Below, piece after piece: positions 1-8,019 of a stretch of DNA of 13,637 nt. The notes below the pieces were generated by a model that had not been told where the DNA came from, made no database searches, and saw only the letters and a program-made list of their open reading frames with translations. The position numbers were made by a program, and so were the translations under genes. Location of the stretch: the NCBI GenBank assembly GCA_947372365.1, contig CANBTK010000008.1:1-13637 (forward strand), given 5' to 3'. Origin of the DNA: Flavipsychrobacter stenotrophus. Its GTDB lineage: Bacteria; Bacteroidota; Bacteroidia; Chitinophagales; Chitinophagaceae. Position 1 is the stretch's first letter, and each line of letters starts with the position of its first letter.

Positions 1-2153
1 TGCCATGTTACACCCCAGATAGATGGGCCACTGTACCAACCACTAACTTCTATAGAATAATTTTTCTTCAGCGTAAAACTGTGTTGCATATAGGCACCAT
101 ACATGGTTAGCTCGCGCTTCACTGCGTTGGTGCCTATCTTACCATCAAAAAAAGTGTGGTTAACCCATACATTTACATACCCACTCCACCACTTGGCAAT
201 GGGTATCGGAGACCCCACATTCAGGCTTACAATTTGTTGTGTGGCAATATTGCGTTGTTGCAAGAAGCTGGCGTTGCCGCTTATGGTATCGGTTACTTCG
301 GTAGCGAAATCGTGTACATGGCTGTACCCTATGGTTGTTACCAGCGCATTTTTATAAGAGTGTGCCAACTCTATATTATTCGTGAATTGCGGGCGCAAAA
401 AAGCATTGCCTTTCTGGTAGGTAAGTTCGTCCAGCTTACTTTCAAATGGGTTAAGGTCCTGGTAGGTGGGCCTGTCAATCCTGCGGCTGTAAACGAGGCT
501 CAGGCCGTTGTTCTTGTTGAGGTTGTAATTTAATGCCGCGCTAGGGAAAAGGTTAGTATAATTCCTTATCACGGTATCATCGGCCTGCTTAATGTTATCA
601 GCCCTCGTCAGTTCCCCTTTGCTGGCCGTGTTTTCCATCCTAAGGCCAGCCTGCAAGCTCAATGCTTCGGAAATATTATTGTTGTAATTAGCGTAAGCCG
701 CATTCACATTCTCCGTATACCGGAATGTATTGCTGCGCGAAAGCACTTTTATTGGCTCGTCATTTACAACATTGTAGAAGTCAAAAGTATTGGCTGTGGT
801 TACATACGAAACTTTACCACCCAGCCCCAATGTGCCTTTCCCTAGCCTTTGCTCCCAGTCAGCCTTTACAGTATAGATATCAATATCGGTGGGTGTGTAG
901 CTTTCATTGATGACAGTGCTGATTGGCGCACCATTGAAACCTGTATAATAGTTGGGCTGCCAGCTCTGGCCTCTCCCCCTGAACAAGCCATAGTCGGCAT
1001 CAATATTTAACTGGCGGCCGGCTGTATCCGCATACTTGTAATTCAGGTTCACATTGTTATGTGTCCTGCTGCCCGGGGCATCATTATTCGCCGTTAGTTT
1101 TTTTACAAAATTACCATCAGGGCCATAGATATTAGTGTTGCTCACACCGCTCATAACTTTATCACTGATGTTGGACGTTACTAAAAAACCAATTGTTTGC
1201 CTGCTATTCATGAAATAGTCAGCACCAGCCTTCAGGTTTATGCTGCGGTCATCGTGCCACTGCATGCTCTTTTGGTTATAATTGGTATCATTCTGGGTCC
1301 TGTCGAGGTCCAGTGTCCCTTCCCTGCGCCCTCCGGCGGCACCGAAGTTTCCAAATACATTTACCTTCATATTCCTGTAGTTCAGGTTTACCGAACCGTT
1401 AGCCTTGGGTGTAACCCCTTGTATGGCAGTGAGGTTTATGCTACCATTTGTACCATATTTCTTATTCTTTTTCAACCTAAAATTTACTACGCCCGCGTTG
1501 CCGCTTGCATCATATTTAGCGCTGGGATTGCTTATCATTTCAATGGCCTCTATGTCGTTGCTGTTTATGTTCTTCAGGTAGGCCGCCAGCTCTTTGCTGT
1601 CCAGTTGGGTCATCTTGCCGTCTATAAAAACCTTTACGCCAGTCTTGCCTTTCATGCTGATGTTCTCATTATTATCAACAACTATCCCTGGGCTTTTTTG
1701 TAGGAGTTCCAGTGCATTGCTCCCGGTAGCGTTAATACTGCCTTCTACATTAAACACCATCTTGCCTTCTTTCATTTCTACCATCGGCCTTTTGGAGCTC
1801 ACGGTCACTTCTTTCAGTTTCGTGGCATCCTTTTTAAGTGCTAGCTCCGGCACATGAAACGACGCCCCCGTTTCAAGCGTGAACGCCGCGGTGTATGAAA
1901 TAGGATAGTCATTAAAATTGAAACGTACCAAATAATTGCCTCCGACGGCAATCTGCAATTCGTAAAGGCCGTCGATATCAGTAATACCGGCCTTAGCCAG
2001 GCTGCTATCTTTTGCATTAAGCAATGCAACACTTACTGTCGGGAAGCCTTTACCAGATGCATCTTTGACAGTGCCAGAAATACGGATAGGCGATTGAGCA
2101 AGGCACACAAATCCCGTAAAAAGCAAAAAATAAATTAAAAACACTCTTTTCAT
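1..2153 (-). CDS. Outer-membrane beta-barrel family protein, TonB-dependent-receptor-like (3' end outside window)
   Basis: The minus-strand frame is open from the ATG at 2153-2151 to the window edge, 717 codons with no stop. Residues 1-20 form a signal peptide (MKR, hydrophobic core, ending CLAQ). Residues about 23-110 look like a carboxypeptidase-regulatory-like beta-sandwich (SGTVKDASGKGFPTVSV, then ITDIDGLYEL). Residues about 115-228 look like a TonB-receptor plug, with KEVTVSS, LLQKSPGIVVD, KVFIDGK, and IEMISNPSAKYDASGNAGVV near 204-223. The rest is rich in alternating aromatic barrel strands, including YSRRIDRPTYQDLNPFES. This architecture fits the Bacteroidota 'outer membrane beta-barrel family' related to TonB-dependent receptors. 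Relatives are commonly near 800 residues, so perhaps the last 80-100 are missing. No SusD-like gene is adjacent in the window, so a polysaccharide-uptake role is not supported; the substrate is unknown. The receptor is divergent from the lipoprotein genes at 2272-3485. Confidence 0.9.
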   Translation of the reverse strand, partial: MKRVFLIYFLLFTGFVCLAQSPIRISGTVKDASGKGFPTVSVALLNAKDSSLAKAGITDIDGLYELQIAVGGNYLVRFNFNDYPISYTAAFTLETGASFHVPELALKKDATKLKEVTVSSKRPMVEMKEGKMVFNVEGSINATGSNALELLQKSPGIVVDNNENISMKGKTGVKVFIDGKMTQLDSKELAAYLKNINSNDIEAIEMISNPSAKYDASGNAGVVNFRLKKNKKYGTNGSINLTAIQGVTPKANGSVNLNYRNMKVNVFGNFGAAGGRREGTLDLDRTQNDTNYNQKSMQWHDDRSINLKAGADYFMNSRQTIGFLVTSNISDKVMSGVSNTNIYGPDGNFVKKLTANNDAPGSRTHNNVNLNYKYADTAGRQLNIDADYGLFRGRGQSWQPNYYTGFNGAPISTVINESYTPTDIDIYTVKADWEQRLGKGTLGLGGKVSYVTTANTFDFYNVVNDEPIKVLSRSNTFRYTENVNAAYANYNNNISEALSLQAGLRMENTASKGELTRADNIKQADDTVIRNYTNLFPSAALNYNLNKNNGLSLVYSRRIDRPTYQDLNPFESKLDELTYQKGNAFLRPQFTNNIELAHSYKNALVTTIGYSHVHDFATEVTDTISGNASFLQQRNIATQQIVSLNVGSPIPIAKWWSGYVNVWVNHTFFDGKIGTNAVKRELTMYGAYMQHSFTLKKNYSIEVSGWYSGPSIWGVTW

Positions 2154-2174
2154 GAAAAAAATCTAAGCTTACAA

Positions 2175-2182
2175 CAAAATTA
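2175..2182 (-). promoter_or_regulatory. Candidate -7 box for the beta-barrel receptor gene
   Basis: On the minus strand this reads TAATTTTG, an exact match to the Bacteroidota -7 consensus TAnnTTTG. It lies 21 nt upstream of the receptor ATG. I see no TTG-type -33 element at the usual distance, so the call rests on the -7 box and its position. Confidence 0.5.
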
Positions 2183-2225
2183 TATCTTTTTGTTCCCATT
2201 TAGCATCGTTGATGAAGTTAGGCAT

Positions 2226-2233
2226 GATATTTG
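2226..2233 (+). promoter_or_regulatory. Weak -7-like box upstream of the lipoprotein pair
   Basis: GATATTTG differs from TAnnTTTG only at the first base. A TTG at 2209-2211 is only 14 nt upstream, shorter than the usual spacing. If the box is used, transcription would begin near 2238-2240, right at the palindrome 2240-2258. This is the only plausible candidate in the 118 bases before the gene, and it is weak. Confidence 0.25.
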
Positions 2234-2239
2234 TCACTG

Positions 2240-2258
2240 GTTAATATCGAATATTAAC
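2240..2258. repeat. Perfect inverted repeat (8 bp arms, 3 nt spacer) in a divergent intergenic region
   Basis: GTTAATAT, then CGA, then ATATTAAC: the arms are exact reverse complements. It lies 13 bases upstream of the first lipoprotein ATG and about 57 bases upstream of the receptor's -7 box. It could be a dimeric regulator's operator or a small 5'-UTR stem-loop. It is AT-rich, so chance is not excluded, and no T-tract follows that would make it a terminator. Confidence 0.5.
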
Positions 2259-2271
2259 TAACGATTTATTG

Positions 2272-2841
2272 ATGCGTCTACTACTTTTTGCTTTTATTGC
2301 TGTCGTTGCAAGCTGCATGCTATGCTGCAAGGCAACGAACAACATTGCCTACATTACCGATGACATATACCTGAACATCACACTGGCCCCGACTGCCGAC
2401 ACGTCGAATAACGTCACGCTTGCTTCGTATTCCACTGAATATAGGGTTGATTCCTTTCTCAAATCCAGAACCGGAAACGAATATAGTATTGCGAGTCTGT
2501 CTGCGTTGAACCTAAAATCGGCTGATCTTACCTTGCTCAATGCAACTCCTACAAATAATTTCGGCAACCTTTCGCGCTTCAACCTTGGCTGCATTACGAA
2601 CATTAATACGCAGGAAGTATTCGCTTCAAAATACAGCGTACCCGATTCTTTTGCCACCACTATCAATGATATTTACGTGCCACGCGAAACAGTGAACTAC
2701 TATCTCCGTAGTGGTAAAAATTCCGATCCTACGTCCGTTCAGTTTACTTATAGTGCGCGTTGCAAATTGCGCCGGCCACTTACGGATTCACTAAAATGTA
2801 TCTTTCATTTGAACTACGAGATTACACTTTATAAAAAATAA
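2272..2841 (+). CDS. Uncharacterised small lipoprotein, first of a tandem paralogous pair
   Basis: This encodes 189 aa from the ATG at 2272. A TTG sits in frame immediately before it (2269), but the ATG gives the conventional start. The N-terminus MRLLLFAFIAVVASC is a short lipoprotein signal with lipobox VAS-C and predicted lipidated Cys15, so the protein is probably membrane-anchored, facing the periplasm or cell surface. The body lacks transmembrane segments and looks beta-rich and Thr/Ser/Asn-rich. Landmarks shared with the next gene are LAPxxDT (residues 38-44), YxVDS (57-61), LSxF (100-103) and KLRRPLxDxLxC (165-176), followed by an alternating strand ending ITLYKK. I do not recognise the family and assign no function. 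It is 17 nt from the next gene and probably co-transcribed with it. No Shine-Dalgarno sequence is evident. Confidence 0.75.
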   Translation: MRLLLFAFIAVVASCMLCCKATNNIAYITDDIYLNITLAPTADTSNNVTLASYSTEYRVDSFLKSRTGNEYSIASLSALNLKSADLTLLNATPTNNFGNLSRFNLGCITNINTQEVFASKYSVPDSFATTINDIYVPRETVNYYLRSGKNSDPTSVQFTYSARCKLRRPLTDSLKCIFHLNYEITLYKK

Positions 2842-2858
2842 AACATGGAACATCTGCA

Positions 2859-3485
2859 ATGAAAAAACAAACGACATTGACTAAAGTGTTCTACGCGGCC
2901 CTTCTTATTTTTGCTGGCGCCTGCAGTACCAAAATTGATTTCAGGAACGATATAATCCGGACCGCGACGCTTACTGTAATATTGGCCCCTAATTCGGATA
3001 CTACAACCGAGCTTAAACTGGCAACTGGCTCAGTCACCTATGATGTAGACTCACTCATTCAACATTCAACGCATACTAACCCGGGTGGATTTGATATTAA
3101 CCAACTAGTTACCGCAAAAATAAATGCGTGCTTTGTCAATATCGTACAACATGGCTTGACGGATGACCTATCGAACTTTCAATCCTGTAGCATAAGTTGC
3201 TATACTGACATTGAGCCCACTCCCAAAATAGCATCGCTACCTTTTATATCCGACGCGATTGCCTACCAATCTGTATTTACAACCTCCCCTTCTGAAAACC
3301 TCAAAAATTACCTTATCAACACCAATGGTTCACATGTAAAAACTTTCCACTACACATTTTCCGGAAAGTTGAGAAGACCACTCGAAGACACATTACGTTG
3401 CGATATAAAAATTGATCTCAAGTTACACCTTGAGAAAACCGAGGTCGTTCACAGCAAGGCGAGCGACTATATTCCACACAAATAA
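2859..3485 (+). CDS. Uncharacterised small lipoprotein, second of a tandem paralogous pair
   Basis: This encodes 208 aa. The N-terminus has basic residues (MKKQTTLTK), a hydrophobic core (VFYAALLIFAG) and lipobox AGA-C with predicted lipidated Cys22. The mature part matches the upstream protein at LAPxxDT (42-48), YxVDS (61-65), LSxF (104-107), NLxxYL (147-152) and KLRRPLxDxLxC (170-181), ending in an alternating strand LKLHLEK. It carries a hydrophilic tail of about 15 residues that the first copy lacks. The two copies have diverged well beyond simple duplication, so the pair is old. The family is not recognised and the function is unknown. uvrB follows after 75 nt, with neither a terminator nor a clear promoter between, so read-through into uvrB is possible. 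Confidence 0.75.
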   Translation: MKKQTTLTKVFYAALLIFAGACSTKIDFRNDIIRTATLTVILAPNSDTTTELKLATGSVTYDVDSLIQHSTHTNPGGFDINQLVTAKINACFVNIVQHGLTDDLSNFQSCSISCYTDIEPTPKIASLPFISDAIAYQSVFTTSPSENLKNYLINTNGSHVKTFHYTFSGKLRRPLEDTLRCDIKIDLKLHLEKTEVVHSKASDYIPHK

Positions 3486-3560
3486 AAACAGTACCAAAAA
3501 CGATACGAGAACTGAGTGAATTAGCATTTTCTCCCGAAAATCCCCGAAATTTACATAGCA

Positions 3561-5591
3561 ATGAAGTTCAACCTACAATCACCTTACAAGCCGGCCGGCG
3601 ACCAGCCGGAAGCCATAAAGCAGCTTGTAGAAGGGCTGGCGCGCGATGAACAGTATCAGACTTTGCTAGGGGTTACAGGGTCGGGTAAGACATTTACTGT
3701 CGCTAACGTCATTCAGCAGATTGACAGGCCTACGCTGGTGCTTACGCATAACAAAACCCTGGTGGCGCAGCTGTATGGGGAATTCAGGCAGTTTTTCCCC
3801 GATAATGCAGTGGAGTACTTTGTATCTTACTACGACTATTACCAGCCAGAGGCCTACATGCCAGCATCGGGCACCTACATTGAAAAGGATTTATCTATTA
3901 ATGAAGAGCTGGAAAAGCTGCGCCTCAGGGCCACATCGAGCCTGCTGAGTGGCCGGCGCGATATTATTGTGGTCGCATCGGTATCCTGCATATATGGTAT
4001 AGGCAACCCTACCGAATATGCCAACAGCATCATAAGGCTCGCCAAGGGCGATGATATAGGCCGCAATGCCTTCCTGCACAAACTGGTCAACTCGCTTTAT
4101 AACCGCAGCCAGGGCGAATTTGCAAGGGGTACTTTCCGTGTAAACGGGGATACGGTTGATATTAACCTGCCTTATGTTGACTATGGCTACCGCATTACCT
4201 TTTTCGGCGATGAAATAGACGAGATAGAAAGCTTTGAAACGGACACTGGCAAGCGGATAATGCCCATGGATAATGCCGCCATATTCCCTGCCAACTTATA
4301 CATAGCGCCTAAAGACCAGATGGCGCAGATTGTGTATGAGATACAGGATGAAATGAACGCCCAGTGCGAATATTTTAAGAGCAAGGGCAAGCATGCTGAA
4401 GCGCAGCGCATAAAAGAGCGCGTTACCTACGACCTTGAAATGATGCAGGAACTGGGCTATTGCAGTGGCATTGAAAACTATTCCCGCTTCCTGGACCGGC
4501 GCAACCCGGGCGCAAGGCCGTTTTGCCTTATTGACTACTTCCCCAAGGATTTCCTGCTAGTTATTGACGAAAGCCACGTAACCATACCCCAAATAAGCGG
4601 CATGTATGGCGGCGACAGGTCAAGGAAAATAACACTGGTTGACTTTGGATTCCGCCTTCCATCTGCGCTTGACAATAGGCCGCTCAACTTTTACGAATTT
4701 GAATCGCTCATCAACCAGGTGATTTTCGTGAGCGCAACACCGGGCAGGTACGAGATGGAACATTGCGATGGTGTGATAACGGAACAGATTGTGCGCCCTA
4801 CCGGCCTGCTGGACCCACCTATCGAAATTCGCCCTAGCATTAATCAGGTGGATGACCTGCTTGATGAAATTGACAAGCGTATAAAGAGCGGCGGCCGCGT
4901 GTTGGTAACTACGCTTACCAAGCGCATGTCAGAGGAGCTGGACAAATACCTTAAGCGCATCAACATTAAATCAAAATACATCCACTCAGAGGTAGATACC
5001 CTGGAGCGGGTTGAGATATTGCGCGACCTGCGCCTGGGCGTAATAGATGTACTGGTAGGCGTAAACCTGCTGCGTGAGGGGCTTGACCTTCCTGAAGTAT
5101 CGCTTATTGCCATTTTAGATGCCGATAAAGAGGGTTTCCTGCGTGATGAGCGGTCACTAACCCAGATGGCAGGCAGGGCAGCCAGAAACGTAAATGGCCT
5201 GGTTATTTTTTATGCCGATAAAATGACCGACAGCATGCAGCGCACTATTGACGAAACCAACCGCCGCAGGGAACGCCAGATTAAGAATAACCTTGAAAAA
5301 GGCATCACCCCAACAACGGTAAATAAATCAATAGAGCAGATCATGCAGCAAACATCGGTGCTGGAAATAAAGGGCTACGATGAAAACAATAAATACGCAG
5401 TAGCTGACGAGCTGCTCACTATGGCAGCAGAGGAGCCAACGGCATTTAAAACTGCACCCGAGCTGGACAAACAAATAGCTAAAACCAAGCGCGAAATGGA
5501 AAAAGCAGCCAAAGACTTAGACTTTATGGAGGCAGCACGGCTACGCGATAATTTATTCAAACTACAAAAGAGCAAGGAAGCGCTAAAGTAG
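3561..5591 (+). CDS. uvrB: UvrABC excision nuclease subunit B
   Basis: UvrB is the damage-verifying helicase-like subunit of nucleotide excision repair: it is loaded by UvrA, clamps the damaged strand and recruits UvrC. The protein has 676 aa, close to E. coli UvrB (673). Visible motifs are Walker A GVTGSGKT (37-44); the beta-hairpin that locks DNA, rich in Tyr (YYDYYQPEAYMPASGTYIEK, 90-109); DEAD-box-type DESH (336-339); the SATPG motif (391-395); helicase motif V, VNLLREGLDLPE (501-512); motif VI, QMAGRAARN (535-543); and a C-terminal UVR motif that contacts UvrC (about 637-671, with FMEAARLRDN). All key residues appear intact. It is convergent with the T9SS cluster gene ending at 5695, separated by a bidirectional terminator. 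No SOS-type operator or strong TAnnTTTG box is seen in the 75 nt upstream. Confidence 0.98.
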   Translation: MKFNLQSPYKPAGDQPEAIKQLVEGLARDEQYQTLLGVTGSGKTFTVANVIQQIDRPTLVLTHNKTLVAQLYGEFRQFFPDNAVEYFVSYYDYYQPEAYMPASGTYIEKDLSINEELEKLRLRATSSLLSGRRDIIVVASVSCIYGIGNPTEYANSIIRLAKGDDIGRNAFLHKLVNSLYNRSQGEFARGTFRVNGDTVDINLPYVDYGYRITFFGDEIDEIESFETDTGKRIMPMDNAAIFPANLYIAPKDQMAQIVYEIQDEMNAQCEYFKSKGKHAEAQRIKERVTYDLEMMQELGYCSGIENYSRFLDRRNPGARPFCLIDYFPKDFLLVIDESHVTIPQISGMYGGDRSRKITLVDFGFRLPSALDNRPLNFYEFESLINQVIFVSATPGRYEMEHCDGVITEQIVRPTGLLDPPIEIRPSINQVDDLLDEIDKRIKSGGRVLVTTLTKRMSEELDKYLKRINIKSKYIHSEVDTLERVEILRDLRLGVIDVLVGVNLLREGLDLPEVSLIAILDADKEGFLRDERSLTQMAGRAARNVNGLVIFYADKMTDSMQRTIDETNRRRERQIKNNLEKGITPTTVNKSIEQIMQQTSVLEIKGYDENNKYAVADELLTMAAEEPTAFKTAPELDKQIAKTKREMEKAAKDLDFMEAARLRDNLFKLQKSKEALK

Positions 5592-5642
5592 CAGGCGTAG
5601 CTACCCCCTGATGCTCCTTCTTTTCCATCCTTTACCACAAAT

Positions 5643-5674
5643 AAAAAGGCTACACTTTGCGGTGTAGCCTTTTT
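5643..5674. terminator. Bidirectional intrinsic terminator between convergent genes
   Basis: A 13 bp perfect stem has arms AAAAAGGCTACAC (5643-5655) and GTGTAGCCTTTTT (5662-5674), with the 6 nt loop TTTGCG. The core GGCTACAC/GTGTAGCC is flanked by A5 and T5, so both transcripts end in a U-tract. It lies 51 nt after the uvrB stop and 20 nt after the stop of the minus-strand gene ending at 5695, and serves both. Confidence 0.93.
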
Positions 5675-5694
5675 AAATATGTAGTAAGAATCAA

Positions 5695-7914
5695 TTATTC
5701 TTCTTCTTTCTCTTTTTTAGCACCTTGTGCTGGCTCGTCTTCAGCCTCTACATCCATGTGAAGGTTTTTCTCCTGCTGGTCCATAGAACCTGGTAGAGCA
5801 CTATTGAACAATACACGGCGGGTAGGCAAGTCACCCACAATACGGAATTCTGTACGGCGGTTTAACTGGCGGCCTTCTGCATTGTCTTTACCATCAGCGG
5901 TAGTTTCAGATGCAACCTTATTCTTGTCGCCTAAGCCCTTAGCTGTCATACGGCCCCTTTCAACACCATTCTTTTCAAGGTAATCTAGTACTGATTGTGC
6001 ACGGCGCTGTGAAAGCGGGCCATTGTACTCGGCAGTACCTTTACCATCAGTGAAAGAATAAATTTCAACAGAAATTGATGGGTTGTCCTTCATGAAGTTT
6101 ACCAGTGTATCCAAAGATGCAACTGACTCAGCACGAAGTGTAGCCTGATCGTAGTCATAATAGATGTTGCTTACGCTGAAGCTGTGGCGGATGCTATCAA
6201 GATAGATAGTTACATGCACTGTATCATCAGCATCAGAACGCTTAACTGACATTGTGCTTACTGTAGCACGAGAAGAGGTGTAACCTGGCTTGTCAGCAGT
6301 TAATACGTAAGAATGTGAGCGCTGCATGTTGAAAAGGAAGTTACCATCTTCAGAGTTGTAAGTATTGACTTCTGATTTCTGGTCAGTCATTTTAACAACA
6401 ACCTGTGGCATTATTTCCTGAGTCTTTTTGCTAACAACTTTACCCATTACAACAAGGCGTGGCTCGTATTGTATGCGCCAGATATCGTTACAGCAAGTTG
6501 GGTTCTTAAGTGCAATACTACCAATACGGTTAGATACTACATAAGCATCTGGTTTGCCCATTGGGTCTTTGATAAAGTAAAACTCATCAGCAGACGTATT
6601 GATAGGGTAACCCATGTTCTGTACTTTAGAGTAGCGGGATGGGCCACCGTCGGCAGAATAAATATCGAAGCCACCAAATGATTTCTTACCGTTAGACGAG
6701 AAATACAGCTTGTTAACCCTGGTATCGTAGTATGGAGTCAACTCATCAAGCGGAGTGTTAACTTGTTTACCAGCGTTCTGAGGGCGGCGGAAAGTACCAT
6801 TCCTTGGGTCAATGATTGAATACCAGATGTCATAACCGCCACGGCTCTGCAGCTTACGGTTTGATGAGAAGTAAAGAACTTCTTTCTTACCTACTTTAGC
6901 AACGAAAGGCATAGTATTAGAAGAACCTGGCTCATTTACGTTACCCTCAACTTCGCTGATTGGGCCCCAATTATACCTGTCGAAAGTAGAGTAGTATATT
7001 TTACAAGTGAAGATGAAAGAATCACCAACGACACACCTTGTGAAGTAGAACCTGTTACCGCCCGGGCTATAACAACCGTTACCGGTTTCAGTGCCTGCTG
7101 CGTTGAAGTTACCGTCATAAAATGGTAAAGGCCATTGGAACGAATCAACATAACCTGGCTGCTTCATAGCAAGCATAAAATGCTCGTGAGGAGCACCGCC
7201 GGCACCCGGGTTATCCATAGTTACTGCAAGGCCATTTTTGTTAACTGTAGAAAACAAAAGGGAAGAGTCACCAAATGGATATGGAGAAAGCTCGGTATAA
7301 GATGAATTCACATTAGGGCCGCAATTGAAAATGTTTACTGGCTCTGGGTTTTTAATTGAAACCATTGCCATTTCGCAACCTTCAATTTCCAGCTTACAGT
7401 TTTTCTTCAACTGCTTCATTTCCTTCTGGTTAATCAACCTGTTGTAAGGGTCAGCCTGGTTAGCAGCGCTTGAAGTCTTTTTGTTATCAACAAGGAATTG
7501 TTTAAACCAGGTAATAGCCTGCGTGTACTCACCCTGCTGCTTAAAATTAAGTGCAGCATAGTATGCCGACCTTGGGTAGTCTTTTTTATCCAGGTTATAC
7601 GCTTCAACATAATAATGCGCCGCAGGCACATAATCACGGGTATGGCTGTAACATTCTGCGATGATGTAGGTATAAAAAGGGTTTCTTTCATCACCCCTCT
7701 TTAAATCCTGGTAGTAATCTACTGCGTTAAAATAACTTCCCTCCTGAAACAAACCTAAGGCAATCCCTAACTCTTTTTCAGGCGAATACCCCCTTAAAGG
7801 GTCATTTGCTTTATTGCGGACCTCAATTTTCCTTTTAGTCCCTTGGGCGTATAAATTATAATTAACAGTAACAAGTGTTGTCGCTAAAATAAGTAGCAGC
7901 CAATTTTTTCTCAT
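5695..7914 (-). CDS. PorE-like TPR / PD40 beta-propeller / CRD / OmpA multidomain protein (T9SS-associated)
   Basis: This encodes 739 aa. Domains in order: signal peptide (1 to about 24, ending NLYAQ, no lipobox Cys); TPR-like helical repeats (about 45-145); a PD40/WD40-like propeller (about 205-480) with blades such as LYFSSNRKLQSRGGYDIWYS (347-366) and LYFSSNGKKSFGGFDIYS (403-420); a carboxypeptidase-regulatory-like sandwich (about 487-575); and an OmpA-type peptidoglycan-binding domain (about 580-693). In the last, Asp623 in FTD and Arg638 in LSQRRA have the 15-residue spacing of the Asp/Arg pair that holds diaminopimelate in OmpA proteins, and NRRTEF closes the domain. The tail is charged (ending GAKKEKEEE). 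This order matches PorE of Porphyromonas gingivalis, a T9SS component thought to link the machinery to peptidoglycan. A paralogue dedicated to the neighbouring substrate is equally possible. It lies 105 nt downstream of the PorP/SprF gene, beyond a terminator hairpin. Confidence 0.88.
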   Translation of the reverse strand: MRKNWLLLILATTLVTVNYNLYAQGTKRKIEVRNKANDPLRGYSPEKELGIALGLFQEGSYFNAVDYYQDLKRGDERNPFYTYIIAECYSHTRDYVPAAHYYVEAYNLDKKDYPRSAYYAALNFKQQGEYTQAITWFKQFLVDNKKTSSAANQADPYNRLINQKEMKQLKKNCKLEIEGCEMAMVSIKNPEPVNIFNCGPNVNSSYTELSPYPFGDSSLLFSTVNKNGLAVTMDNPGAGGAPHEHFMLAMKQPGYVDSFQWPLPFYDGNFNAAGTETGNGCYSPGGNRFYFTRCVVGDSFIFTCKIYYSTFDRYNWGPISEVEGNVNEPGSSNTMPFVAKVGKKEVLYFSSNRKLQSRGGYDIWYSIIDPRNGTFRRPQNAGKQVNTPLDELTPYYDTRVNKLYFSSNGKKSFGGFDIYSADGGPSRYSKVQNMGYPINTSADEFYFIKDPMGKPDAYVVSNRIGSIALKNPTCCNDIWRIQYEPRLVVMGKVVSKKTQEIMPQVVVKMTDQKSEVNTYNSEDGNFLFNMQRSHSYVLTADKPGYTSSRATVSTMSVKRSDADDTVHVTIYLDSIRHSFSVSNIYYDYDQATLRAESVASLDTLVNFMKDNPSISVEIYSFTDGKGTAEYNGPLSQRRAQSVLDYLEKNGVERGRMTAKGLGDKNKVASETTADGKDNAEGRQLNRRTEFRIVGDLPTRRVLFNSALPGSMDQQEKNLHMDVEAEDEPAQGAKKEKEEE

Positions 7915-7938
7915 GTGCGTGAGCGTTGATAACGGAGA

Positions 7939-7946
7939 TAAAAGTA
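7939..7946 (-). promoter_or_regulatory. Weak -7-like box upstream of the PorE-like gene
   Basis: On the minus strand this reads TACTTTTA, one mismatch (last base) from TAnnTTTG, 24 nt upstream of the ATG. No -33 TTG is seen at a normal distance, because the terminator U-tract occupies that stretch. If functional, it would allow transcription of the PorE-like gene separately from the two genes upstream. Confidence 0.25.
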
Positions 7947-7958
7947 TAAATTGGTTTT

Positions 7959-7998
7959 AAAAAAAAGAAGGGCTTCTAAAAAAAAAGTTTAGCCCTTC
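7959..7998 (-). terminator. Intrinsic terminator after the PorP/SprF gene, inside the triad
   Basis: On the minus strand GAAGGGCT (7998-7991) pairs perfectly with AGCCCTTC (7974-7967), and eight T residues follow (7966-7959). The 16 nt loop is A/T-rich and can add a few AAA/TTT pairs. It begins about 21 nt after the PorP/SprF stop codon. In the other direction no plus-strand gene would use it. Confidence 0.8.
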
Positions 7999-8019
7999 CA
8001 AAAACATTGGTAATTCTTC

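Noticed and set aside
156..533. Plus-strand open frame of 125 codons
   Set aside because: It lies antisense within the receptor gene, whose frame is fully open with clear plug and barrel motifs. The translation shows no domain or signal peptide.
1197..1703. Plus-strand open frame of 168 codons, hydrophobic in places
   Set aside because: It is antisense to the receptor's plug and early barrel region. The hydrophobic look arises from the reverse complement of Asn/Lys/Asp-rich codons. No promoter or start context supports it.
2269..2271. TTG as an alternative start of the first lipoprotein
   Set aside because: The ATG directly after it is the conventional start and yields the same lipoprotein signal.
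2845..2862. Five-codon mini-ORF ending in ATGA that overlaps the second lipoprotein start
   Set aside because: It could look like a translational-coupling leader, but it is very short, lacks a ribosome-binding site and is well within chance.
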